From assembly GCA_029565675.1 (NCBI GenBank), contig JAKQNP010000052.1, forward strand, positions 1 to 64,000: 64,000 nt of DNA. Direction: 5' to 3'. The notes under the pieces were generated by a model. The model was not told the origin of the DNA. It was given only the letters and a program-made list of their open reading frames with translations, and did not search any database. Both the position numbers and the translations under genes were made by a program. Below, in pieces: positions 1-7,572 of the stretch. This DNA is from a bacterium. GTDB lineage: Bacteria; Zhuqueibacterota; Zhuqueibacteria; Residuimicrobiales; Oceaniaggregativiventaceae. Positions within the stretch are counted from its first letter, which is position 1, and every line of letters begins with the position of its first letter.

Positions 1-37
1 TTAAATTATGAAATTACCCATAGTATATAATATTTAC

Positions 38-126
38 TGTAACTTTGTAACCTGTTATTATTATTTATTAATTATATTATACTTATCACTGTAACTTTTG
101 CTGTAACTTGCTGTAACCATTGTAAC
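38..126. repeat. Iteron-like TGTAAC direct repeats
   Basis: Six copies of TGTAAC occur in 89 bases, starting at 38, 46, 90, 102, 112 and 121, most within a longer CTGTAACTT/C unit. The last four are spaced 9-12 bases apart, about one helical turn. The surrounding DNA is very AT-rich. The array sits directly at the 3' end of the primase-helicase gene. Seen: the repeats. Inferred: they may be iterons of a replication origin used by that protein. Confidence 0.55.
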
Positions 127-2739
127 CTATTTTATAAATCCGTCAAATGTTATTCCCTTCTTCTTCGCTTTTTTGACGTCAACGATGACACAACGCTTAC
201 CCACATCGTTAAACTTTGTCACTCTGCTCTCGGTAATAACATAGTCACATTCCCTGAACATCGCCTTATAAGACTGCTTGTCTAATATTTCGCCCTCATA
301 CTTTGTCCGGTCCGCGTATAATCTGAACCTCGGATATAAATAGTTGAAGGCGATGGCGATTCGTTTATTATTATCGATGATCCGATAATCTTTCCCTTCA
401 ATGAGCTCTTCGTTCATCGCCATGACTTCCAGTTCCTCTATTAACTGATCAACGGCTGATTTAACATAGCCGGTATCATTGCCCGTGATATTATTAATCT
501 GGGCTGTAATGAGTGAATCATAGTCAATCTTTCCGGCATCTCCAAATCCCTCGAATAATAACAACCCAATGACCATCGTTGCGATGTTATTATGGATTCG
601 CGGTGCAACCTTGTGTAATGATATGATGTCATTGGCTCTTTTTATTAATGAATCGATGTCCTGTTTCAGGCAAAATTCAATGAAAGGCGGCATGAATCCT
701 TCCAATGGCAGGCTTTTTAACTCATCATAGGCGGACTGCATCGATTGGGATTTCTTTATTATGTCACTAAACCGAACTAATATAAACCTCTCCCGCAATG
801 CGGGCATCGTGATACTCCACTCCCCCATCAATGCCATCGGCGCTGACAAGCGATACTCATCAACGGTCTGATCCGCCCTTCCCTTTTGTTCAACTTCACC
901 TTTATAAGAGCTGCGCATGTAGCGAAACAGATTATCAACATTGTCGTTTCTCATGTCACCCATCTTGAATTCATCTAATATCACGGGAATCCCGTTATTA
1001 GACGATAATAACTTTAGCAATGGAAAAGGCCGCATCGTGCAAGAGTTTGGCGAGGCATCAGAATATCCAGCGATTCTCATGAAGATTGAGCCCGTTGTGC
1101 TCTTGCCGCTGCCCTGGCCGCCATGGATGAATAATAACGGAAATCCATCGAGCTTTTTCTGTAATTTCGTCTTGAGCACCGATGCAAAGAACCAGGCGAT
1201 GGTTGGGTAAATGACATTGGGCTCATTGATATTAACGATGTAACGATAAAAATCCTTGCGGAAGGCATCATACTCAGCCGGTGGTATAATATTATATTTT
1301 ATCTTGTGATAATACGCATCGGCGCCTTTTTCATAGGGCACGATTTTCATCGGCTCAACGATGCCGTTCTTCGTGATATTAATATCCTTTGTAACCCAGG
1401 TATCATTGATTAGTCCTATTACATCGGTCCCTGTTTTTCTGACTGGAGTCATTGCATTGACGTAGCTGCATAGCTCCTGTAAATCATTTTCGGATCCGGT
1501 GAATGTGCAGTCCTGATGCCCGATGGCCTTTAAGAATTTTTGCCGGTTATGCCAGTCGGTGTTTTCCAGTTTTACATCTTTGTAATGATACCCTGCATTG
1601 GAGTAGACATCGGCAATCAGGCAATCCGATTCCGGTAATACCAATAGCTCCAGCGGCTTAACGATGAAGGTTGATATTTGTTTTTTGTTTTTGTAATAGC
1701 ATTGATCCTCCTCATGAAAGGCAACCGGCTTGCGAACATCATCATAGGCAAATTTAATCGGGGATGTTCCGCCGGCGGATCTCATCTCATTACAAATATT
1801 ACCCTTGCAGATCCTATTACAGGTATGAGGTGGTTTATCGATGCTCTCCCACTGTTTCCTGGTTACATCGGGATCATAGTCTGAGCAATGGGATATTATC
1901 TCTATCAGCCTGTTATACCCGTTTTCTCCAAAAGGATGTAATATGCTCGCCAATGCCAGACGATCATCGTGTCCGATGCTTCCTGATAGTTTATCTTTAC
2001 TGGCTTTTTCAATAGTCTCCCTCATCCATCGGCATTTATTAATGATGACATCGATTTTATCAGCGCTCAATTTGCAGGTGCAATGCTTTGCTGTAACATC
2101 GCTTGTTTCCGGAAGATCAATTTTATTGATTGAGGTCAGATCCAGGTCAATTTCTTTAAAATCATCGTCAACAAAGTAGCTGAATTTTCCCGATTTCTTG
2201 TGAATCTGCATCGGGGATTTCACATAGTTGCCATACTTGCCGGGCTCGACTTTATCCTGCTTGGGAAAGATTTCCCATTCAATGGCATCATTGGCCTTTG
2301 GCATATTATCAAATAAACTGTGCATCCAGCGTCTTACAGCACCGGCGGGCATCGGTCTGTTAAAAAAGACCCATAGATGATAACCCTTATAACCGCTGAA
2401 CTCAACATAGGCTGATGCATTGGCCTTGATAAGTATTTCCCTGGCTGTTATTACCTGTTTCTGAAGAACCGGCAGCCAATCATTCAATGTAAAATCATTG
2501 CGGCCGTGGATATCCTTTACAAGATCGATGTCCAGGACCGCGTAGATGACCTGGTTTTCTGTATTCAGTTGGTAGGTTCCGATGTTTTCATTCGCATCGA
2601 ATAATACATCGGTCGTTAGAGGCGAACTGACTTTGCGGGGCTCCCCCATTGAGTCTTGCTTTAAATAAACATCGCTTCGATTAACGAATAAATTCCAATA
2701 AGCCTCCTTTCCGGCATTGGTTAATTTCTGTTTTTCCAT
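127..2739 (-). CDS. AEP (TOTE-type) primase-polymerase fused to P-loop helicase-like domain
   Basis: Predicted replication protein of a mobile element. Residues about 60-200 match an archaeo-eukaryotic primase: an acidic D70-x-D72 pair, an SGYKGYH motif at 115-121, and the 'EIFPKQDKV...GNYVKSP' segment near 156-176 that is typical of primases from TOTE conflict systems and related elements. Cys/His clusters around 220-236 and 305-316 may bind zinc. A P-loop ATPase follows, with Walker A GGQGSGKST at 540-548 and Walker B VILDE at 586-590, as in primase-helicases of plasmids and phages. The start has GAGGT about 10 bases upstream and overlaps the HTH gene by 19 bases, so the two are probably co-translated. 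The gene is AT-rich compared with DNA beyond the tRNA. I see no integrase domain. Confidence 0.82.
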   Translation of the reverse strand: MEKQKLTNAGKEAYWNLFVNRSDVYLKQDSMGEPRKVSSPLTTDVLFDANENIGTYQLNTENQVIYAVLDIDLVKDIHGRNDFTLNDWLPVLQKQVITAREILIKANASAYVEFSGYKGYHLWVFFNRPMPAGAVRRWMHSLFDNMPKANDAIEWEIFPKQDKVEPGKYGNYVKSPMQIHKKSGKFSYFVDDDFKEIDLDLTSINKIDLPETSDVTAKHCTCKLSADKIDVIINKCRWMRETIEKASKDKLSGSIGHDDRLALASILHPFGENGYNRLIEIISHCSDYDPDVTRKQWESIDKPPHTCNRICKGNICNEMRSAGGTSPIKFAYDDVRKPVAFHEEDQCYYKNKKQISTFIVKPLELLVLPESDCLIADVYSNAGYHYKDVKLENTDWHNRQKFLKAIGHQDCTFTGSENDLQELCSYVNAMTPVRKTGTDVIGLINDTWVTKDINITKNGIVEPMKIVPYEKGADAYYHKIKYNIIPPAEYDAFRKDFYRYIVNINEPNVIYPTIAWFFASVLKTKLQKKLDGFPLLFIHGGQGSGKSTTGSIFMRIAGYSDASPNSCTMRPFPLLKLLSSNNGIPVILDEFKMGDMRNDNVDNLFRYMRSSYKGEVEQKGRADQTVDEYRLSAPMALMGEWSITMPALRERFILVRFSDIIKKSQSMQSAYDELKSLPLEGFMPPFIEFCLKQDIDSLIKRANDIISLHKVAPRIHNNIATMVIGLLLFEGFGDAGKIDYDSLITAQINNITGNDTGYVKSAVDQLIEELEVMAMNEELIEGKDYRIIDNNKRIAIAFNYLYPRFRLYADRTKYEGEILDKQSYKAMFRECDYVITESRVTKFNDVGKRCVIVDVKKAKKKGITFDGFIK

Positions 2740-2921
2740 TCATTTGATACCTCGTTTTTTGATTTGTGATAATTATGTAACCGTATTACGGCATAAATTG
2801 ATATGCCCAGTTTTCGGGCGATGGCCCGAATCGACTGGGGCTTTTCCATTTCCCTGGCAATTCTGTCAAGCAAGGCTTCATCGTCAAGATAATTTGCCAG
2901 GCGTGAGTTAAAATTATTCAT
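2721..2921 (-). CDS. Small helix-turn-helix protein
   Basis: A 66-residue protein. Residues about 28-52 (QSIRAIARKLGISIYAVIRL) look like a helix-turn-helix of the resolvase/homeodomain-like kind. A DNA-binding role, such as regulating or loading the downstream primase-helicase, is an inference. Its stop lies inside the first codons of the primase gene, suggesting translational coupling. No convincing Shine-Dalgarno precedes its ATG. A near-consensus promoter lies about 110 bases upstream. Confidence 0.6.
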   Translation of the reverse strand: MNNFNSRLANYLDDEALLDRIAREMEKPQSIRAIARKLGISIYAVIRLHNYHKSKNEVSNEWKNRN

Positions 2922-2962
2922 AAGTATTTTTGAGTTTGATTCCGGTTTCAGACACGCACGTC

Positions 2963-2994
2963 AAAAAGAAAAAGGCTATGCATCGCCCTTTTCC
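2963..2994 (-). terminator. GC hairpin followed by T-tract, terminator or leader attenuator
   Basis: Read on the minus strand, AAAAGGGC and AGCCTTTT can pair around a GATGCAT-rich loop and are followed by TTTTTCTTTTT. It could end transcription of the TIR-FGE gene. It also lies downstream of the promoter at 3032-3060, so it could act as an attenuator in the leader of the HTH/primase transcript. The stem is short. Confidence 0.35.
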
Positions 2995-3031
2995 TGAAAA
3001 CGAGATGTCAATGAATTATGTTTATACTTAT

Positions 3032-3060
3032 ATAATAAACTATTTCGGAAGGGATGTCAA
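3032..3060 (-). promoter_or_regulatory. Sigma70-like promoter for HTH/primase operon
   Basis: On the minus strand a perfect -35 TTGACA (3055-3060) is separated by 17 bases from a -10 TATTAT (3032-3037). The implied transcript would start near 3025 and carry a leader of about 100 bases before the HTH gene. Confidence 0.55.
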
Positions 3061-3127
3061 GTATTTTTTTGTGTAGATGTGTTTTTTTGTTAAAATTTTT
3101 TCTCCAGAGCATCAGAGAACAGAGAAA

Positions 3128-4609
3128 TCAGAGGACAGAGCTCGAAACGGGAGACAACACCACTCGAAAACCGTAGTCCCAGCCCCTGAAGTCAGGATGG
3201 TACCCGTTCCGGCTCGCACAGCGGAGAAAGCTCGATGAACTGTAGAACGAGCCGCCCCGCAACGAGCGACTATCATCTGATGAATCCTGTTTTTCCCGGC
3301 CATCATCGGCGCGATAAGGATATTCCTTATTCTTGCTTCGCGTCCATTCCCAGACATTGCCGCTCATGTCGAGCAAGCCATACGGATTCTCACCGGCCGG
3401 AAAAGAACCGGCCGCTGTCGGGGTGCTAATTTCTGTATCGCTGTAATTGGCCCTTGATGGATCGATTTCATCACTGCCCCAGGGATAGAGGTAGTGGTGT
3501 CCTCCCCTCGCAGCCCGTTCCCATTCGGCTTCGCTGGGCAGCAATAGTTTTAATCTGTTATCGAGAGCCCTCTCCACCATTTGTCCATCTTGCCAGATCT
3601 TTATCCTTTTTAAATTTTTATACTGTTCATCCAGCCACAAGCAAAATGCCAATGCTTCATACCAAGTGATGCCAACAGCGGGGTGATTGTCCAAATCATA
3701 AGGATCGCTATTACGTGCAGACTCTGTTCGCCAATCATCATCCCAGCGACCTTTAAATTTGCCATCTTCCCAATAGTTTGCTGATTCGGCATGTTTCCAA
3801 TAACTTTTTTCGCCATAACCGCCTGCCTCAACGAACAATTTGTATTGTTTCTGAGTAATGGGGTAGCGGCTGATCAGATAGGGATCGAGTAAGACAGGAG
3901 GCGCATCATTTCCCTCTCCCATCTGAAAAGTCCCACCGGGAATCGGACACCAGAGAATTTCGGGCAGGCCGGTTATCGCATCGATTCCGACGCCAGGACG
4001 GGGATCACCGATGCGAGCTAATATTTGGCCCAGTTCTGCACGCGGCCACGGAGCAAGGTTCTGTTTAAAAACAGAATCTATGAATTTGACCTTCTTGTCA
4101 TCACCATCAAGGGCAGATAGTGTGCTTTTGAAGTATTCTGGCGTTATTTCATTTGAAACAGCCGGCAGGGTATGTAACTGCTTGGTGCCAGGCTTTGCTT
4201 TAGGCTTTTTGATCTTGATTTTTTCTTTGCTATTTTTTTTCAATTCGAGAGCGCGAACAAGTCCTTCATAGCCAATGTCATAATTATCAAATTCCAAATA
4301 CAAATAACTCAGCAAAATTACCGGTCTTTTATAACTATCAATGATACAGGGAATAATGCGTTTCTGCAAATCCAGTGCACTTTGCCATTCCAGTTTCACC
4401 CAATGAGATTTAGCAGCAGATTCAGACCATAGTAAAAGTAAAGTATCACACCATTCAAGAGCATCACTGATACGATCAGGTAAGCTATCTCCAGCCGAAA
4501 GCCGGGCATAGTCGATCCAGATCTCAGCTCCATCCTGTTTTAAATCAGCAGCAATCTTTCTAGCAAAATCGTTATCATTCCATGAGTGGCTGATGAAGAC
4601 TTTTGGCAT
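3128..4609 (-). CDS. TIR domain fused to FGE-sulfatase/C-type-lectin-fold domain
   Basis: A 493-residue fusion with no signal peptide. Residues 1-115 form a TIR domain (FISHSWNDND at the start; SHWVKLEW places the usual catalytic glutamate at E74), a family that often acts as an NADase in immunity. A lysine-rich linker leads to an FGE/SUMF1-fold domain at about 215-485 (IPGGTFQMGEG, LPSEAEWERAARGG, GLLDMSGNVWEW, RGGSF, YGFRVV). The paired cysteines of true formylglycine-generating enzymes are absent, so it is unlikely to be an oxidase. The C-terminal segment 451-485 has the layout of a DGR variable region: RGGS..., LR.A.R, PD.R, GFR, with diverse residues where templates usually have Asn. I chose the start at MPKVF, since the upstream extension lacks TIR homology. 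A defence or sensing role is inferred. Confidence 0.85.
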   Translation of the reverse strand: MPKVFISHSWNDNDFARKIAADLKQDGAEIWIDYARLSAGDSLPDRISDALEWCDTLLLLWSESAAKSHWVKLEWQSALDLQKRIIPCIIDSYKRPVILLSYLYLEFDNYDIGYEGLVRALELKKNSKEKIKIKKPKAKPGTKQLHTLPAVSNEITPEYFKSTLSALDGDDKKVKFIDSVFKQNLAPWPRAELGQILARIGDPRPGVGIDAITGLPEILWCPIPGGTFQMGEGNDAPPVLLDPYLISRYPITQKQYKLFVEAGGYGEKSYWKHAESANYWEDGKFKGRWDDDWRTESARNSDPYDLDNHPAVGITWYEALAFCLWLDEQYKNLKRIKIWQDGQMVERALDNRLKLLLPSEAEWERAARGGHHYLYPWGSDEIDPSRANYSDTEISTPTAAGSFPAGENPYGLLDMSGNVWEWTRSKNKEYPYRADDGREKQDSSDDSRSLRGGSFYSSSSFLRCASRNGYHPDFRGWDYGFRVVLSPVSSSVL

Positions 4610-4744
4610 GGAAGAATCCCCGGCATTGGAGTACCATTCGATGTGATTGGAAAGTCTATGTAAAAAAATCAAAAAAGGGAAAAGATGCAAGAGATTTAAT
4701 ACAGGAGTTCGGTAATAACATATCCCCTGGGCTAAAAAAAGTAT

Positions 4745-4761
4745 CGTGACGTATACGTGAC
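4745..4761. promoter_or_regulatory. Palindrome within CGTGAC repeats upstream of TIR-FGE
   Basis: CGTGAC occurs twice, 11 bases apart, around a perfect 10-base palindrome ACGTATACGT. It lies 136 bases upstream of the chosen TIR-FGE start. It could be an operator; no regulator is known for it. The rest of 4610-4862 shows no gene I can support. Confidence 0.25.
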
Positions 4762-4862
4762 AAAATTCAGTGATAAACAGTCAAATTGAGTCAACATCGG
4801 ATAAAATTGAAAACCAGCTCTATCTCAAGCCATCTTCCCAACTCTAACAAAACCAATAAAAA

Positions 4863-4891
4863 AGCCCCCAATTTCATTGAAATCAGGGGCT
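4863..4891. terminator. Rho-independent terminator after tRNA
   Basis: AGCCCC at one end pairs with GGGGCT at the other, with additional ATTTCA/TGAAAT pairing inside. On the minus strand the stem is followed by TTTTTTA, fitting termination of the tRNA transcript. The T-tract on the plus strand makes it possibly bidirectional. Confidence 0.8.
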
Positions 4892-4898
4892 CTTTTCG

Positions 4899-4970
4899 TG
4901 GGCCCGGTAGGATTCGAACCTACAACCTGCGGATTATGAGTCCGTTGCTCTGCCGTTGAGCTACAGGCCC
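4899..4970 (-). tRNA. tRNA with CAU anticodon (Met elongator or Ile2)
   Basis: A complete 72-base cloverleaf can be folded by hand. The acceptor stem is GGGCCTG/CGGGCCC with discriminator A, the D-arm is GCTC...GAGC, the anticodon loop is CTCATAA with anticodon CAT, and the T-arm is GTAGG-TTCGAAT-CCTAC. CCA is not encoded. The G1-C72 pair argues against initiator tRNA. Elongator Met and lysidine-modified Ile2 cannot be told apart here. Its 3' end faces the AT-rich island, the usual geometry for integration into a tRNA gene. Confidence 0.95.
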
Positions 4971-4994
4971 GTTGTGATCAATGGCACAACGTTA

Positions 4995-5023
4995 ATTTTA
5001 CAAAAATTACTCGTCATTGACAA
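4995..5023 (-). promoter_or_regulatory. Promoter of the tRNA gene
   Basis: On the minus strand TTGTCA (5018-5023) and TAAAAT (4995-5000) are 17 bases apart. The -10 box ends 24 bases before the first base of the tRNA. Confidence 0.5.
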
Positions 5024-5115
5024 GGTTTTTTTGGCCGCCAAAAGCGACCCGCCGACCCGTGCTATTCCTGCCTAATCCGACTGAAATTTCCCAACTCTAT
5101 GGATCCGCCTCTCCC

Positions 5116-6192
5116 CTAGCCAAAGACAAAAACGGTTGTCAAAAATCCCACAACCAGGGTATGCACCACCACCGCCACCCAGAGTTTGCCGCTCTTCTGA
5201 AACGCCCAGCCATAGATCACACTCGCCGAAAATGCCAGCACGCCGTTGCGCCACGAGATGGGTCCCGCCCCATCGACCAGACCCGGCGACAGCGCCAACG
5301 CCTCGCCGAGCGAGAGCACACCGACCCAGGCAGAAACCGCTGCAATAGCCACACGCGGATCGAGCCGCATCGCCGCCAACCGCTTCTGCAACAGGTTTTG
5401 CAGGATGCCGCGGAAAAGGATCTCCTGCGGCAAGGCGATCCAGACCGCGAGCAACACCCAACTGGTCACCATTTGCCCGATCGAATCGAACCGCTGGGTG
5501 CCGTGCACCGACTTGAAAAGAAATCCCAGAATCAGCAAGACAAGAATACCGACCAGCGAAATGTTCAGCGCCAGTCGCCAGTCGCTGCCGCGCAGGCGCC
5601 AATGCATTCCCATGTCCTCGAGCGGCCGCAGAAAGCGATAGAGAAAGACGACCCAGACCACCAGTGCCATATAGACAGGAGAAAGCAAACCTTGTGCCGG
5701 CGGCAACTCCACCGCAGGGACCCACAGCCACACCGTCAACGCCCAGGCGGCGCTGATGGTGATGGCGTCCCAGGGATGGAAACCTGTCCCGCGGCTGCGC
5801 AAACCCCAGACCGCCAGAGTCGGCAAGCCGAGAACTGCGGTCAATTTCCAGAGCAGCGACGGCGTCAGCTGATCCGTTATCGCCGCATACATCATCACCA
5901 GCACGACCAACGCCGCCAGCCCCGCGATCACCAGGGGCAAAGGTTCGGATGTCCTGTTCTGATAAGAATTGGTAAGTGCTGTCCTGTCATGCTGCAGCAG
6001 CAAAAACAGAGTCATGAGCAGAAAAAACATAACGCTCGCCACAACCTCTGACCCCGAGATCGGCACCGCCACCACGCGTTGCGCGAAAGCAAAAACCGCA
6101 ACCACTGCCAGGATCACCGCAATCCTCGTCGATGCAGCGGCACGCTCGGTCCGCGTGTTTTTTTTGGCTAAACCCACTCGTTTCCTTTCCAT
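5116..6192 (-). CDS. CPBP-type intramembrane protease-like protein
   Basis: An integral membrane protein with about eight to ten hydrophobic segments. The C-terminal third resembles the CPBP (CAAX protease/Abi) family: PQEILFRGILQNLLQKRL corresponds to the EExxxR motif, with Q in place of the first glutamate, and AVVVHTLVVG supplies the last histidine. The usual FxxxH of motif 2 is not evident, so catalysis may be impaired. I start at ATG because the longer frame relies on a TTG without a Shine-Dalgarno. It stands alone between the tRNA and the glycan locus. Family roles include prenyl-protein processing, but no substrate can be inferred here. Confidence 0.7.
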   Translation of the reverse strand: MERKRVGLAKKNTRTERAAASTRIAVILAVVAVFAFAQRVVAVPISGSEVVASVMFFLLMTLFLLLQHDRTALTNSYQNRTSEPLPLVIAGLAALVVLVMMYAAITDQLTPSLLWKLTAVLGLPTLAVWGLRSRGTGFHPWDAITISAAWALTVWLWVPAVELPPAQGLLSPVYMALVVWVVFLYRFLRPLEDMGMHWRLRGSDWRLALNISLVGILVLLILGFLFKSVHGTQRFDSIGQMVTSWVLLAVWIALPQEILFRGILQNLLQKRLAAMRLDPRVAIAAVSAWVGVLSLGEALALSPGLVDGAGPISWRNGVLAFSASVIYGWAFQKSGKLWVAVVVHTLVVGFLTTVFVFG

Positions 6193-6268
6193 TTGATCAA
6201 AACCCAAAAGATGCCTGCGCCTTGTCTACACCTTCAAACAGGTTTTAAGCTCTGCCAGAAAACAACAC

Positions 6269-6302
6269 GCATCAAAAGGGCTAAATTCCACCCTTTTGAT
6301 GC
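6269..6302 (-). terminator. Strong hairpin ending the glycan operon
   Basis: GCATCAAAAGGG and its exact complement CCCTTTTGATGC form a perfect 12-bp stem with a 10-base loop, 60 bases beyond the galM stop. A T-containing stretch (GTGTTGTTTTC) follows on the minus strand. It is the first clear terminator seen in the long minus-strand run and marks its probable end. Confidence 0.7.
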
Positions 6303-6361
6303 GCAATTTTCAGAGTTTGCAGGCCGAGCAAACGGCCACAAGCAAACTGTTAACCTGCTCT

Positions 6362-7513
6362 CTATTGCACAGAAAATTTGAATACTGTTTTCGATTCCCG
6401 AACCTCTCCGGGATTGAGAAGCGTCGACGGAAAATGGGGTTGATTCGGAGAATCCGGGAAATGCTGGGTTTCCAGGCAAAATCCGTGACGGTACTGATAG
6501 ACTGCCCCATCTTTTCCGACCAGTGAGCCGTCAAGGAAATTTCCGGAATAAAACTGCACACCCGGCTCGGTGGTGTAAACCGACAGAACCCTGCCGCTGA
6601 CCGGCTCGCTGACCTGCACTGCCAATCGCATCGTTCCCTGTTCGCCGTTCAGGACAAAATTATGATCATATCCGAGGCCGTTGGCCAGTTGCACGTCATC
6701 CGCATCGATGCGCGAACCGATGGTTTGCGGTGTTAAAAAATCGAACGGCGTACCGGCGACCGCTGCCAGCTCACCGGTGGGAATAAAAGTCTTATCGATC
6801 GGTGTATAGCGATCGGCAAGAATCTGCAGCGAATGGTCGAGAATCGGACTTTTGCCGGCATCTTTGAGGTTGAAATAGCTGTGGTTGGTCAAATTGCATA
6901 CGGTCGGTTGATCGCTTTCAGCTGCATAGTCGATGATAATTTCGTTTTCCCGGGTAAGGGTATAGACAACGGTCGCGGTGAGGTTGCCGGGATAGCCCTC
7001 TTCCCCATCCGGCGACAGATAGACCAGTTTGAGCCCCACCGAATCGGAGGTTTGGATCGGTTCGGCCTTCCAGACTCGCTTGTCGAATCCCCTGACGCCG
7101 CCATGCAGATGGTTAGGACCGTCGTTGGTGGCCAGGGTATAGCTCTCTTTCCCGATCGAGAAACGCCCTTTGGCAATGCGGTTGCCGTAGCGGCCGATCA
7201 GACAGCCGAAATAGGGCGAATCGGCGATATAGGCCGCCAGGGAATCGTACCCCAACACGACATCGCCGAAATCGCCGTTTTTGTCGGGTACGATGATTTC
7301 GGTGATGGTGCCGCCGTAATTGGTGATCGATACACGCATGCCTTTTGCATTGCTCAACGTGTAGAGTTTGACCGACTCGCCTTCCGGCGTTGTGCCAAAT
7401 TCTTTTTCATGGATAGTCATTTCGCCTTTTCTCTCTTTTTGACAACTATTCAACACTGTTGTGATTAAAACCGCAAAAAAAACAAACAACCAAAAGCGTT
7501 TCCCGGGTTTCAT
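6362..7513 (-). CDS. galM: Aldose 1-epimerase lipoprotein (mutarotase)
   Basis: Interconverts alpha and beta anomers of free sugars. The family motifs are present: NYGGTI, GRYGNRIAKGRF, NDGPNHLHGG and NHSYFNL with the catalytic/binding histidines, and CLETQHFPDSPN with the catalytic glutamate. An N-terminal signal ending in LNSC (Cys24) predicts a lipoprotein, so it probably acts in the periplasm on sugars released by neighbouring glycosidases. AGGAGG lies just before the ATG. It is the last gene of the minus-strand glycan cluster. Confidence 0.93.
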   Translation of the reverse strand: MKPGKRFWLFVFFAVLITTVLNSCQKERKGEMTIHEKEFGTTPEGESVKLYTLSNAKGMRVSITNYGGTITEIIVPDKNGDFGDVVLGYDSLAAYIADSPYFGCLIGRYGNRIAKGRFSIGKESYTLATNDGPNHLHGGVRGFDKRVWKAEPIQTSDSVGLKLVYLSPDGEEGYPGNLTATVVYTLTRENEIIIDYAAESDQPTVCNLTNHSYFNLKDAGKSPILDHSLQILADRYTPIDKTFIPTGELAAVAGTPFDFLTPQTIGSRIDADDVQLANGLGYDHNFVLNGEQGTMRLAVQVSEPVSGRVLSVYTTEPGVQFYSGNFLDGSLVGKDGAVYQYRHGFCLETQHFPDSPNQPHFPSTLLNPGEVRESKTVFKFSVQ

Positions 7514-7572
7514 CTCTCAGCCTCCTGACCTGATAAATTCAACACTGATGACAGACAATTTGAATCTAGAAA

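Noticed and set aside
3128-4609. True formylglycine-generating enzyme activity for the TIR-linked domain
   Set aside because: The paired active-site cysteines are absent and there is no sulfatase gene nearby.
1-5115. A complete diversity-generating retroelement cassette
   Set aside because: No reverse transcriptase, accessory protein or template repeat was found next to the variable-region-like end; only the possible target is present.
5017-6051. A 344-codon Arg/Gln/His-rich open frame opposite the CPBP-like gene
   Set aside because: Its composition is typical of an antisense artefact and the opposite strand encodes a proper membrane protein.
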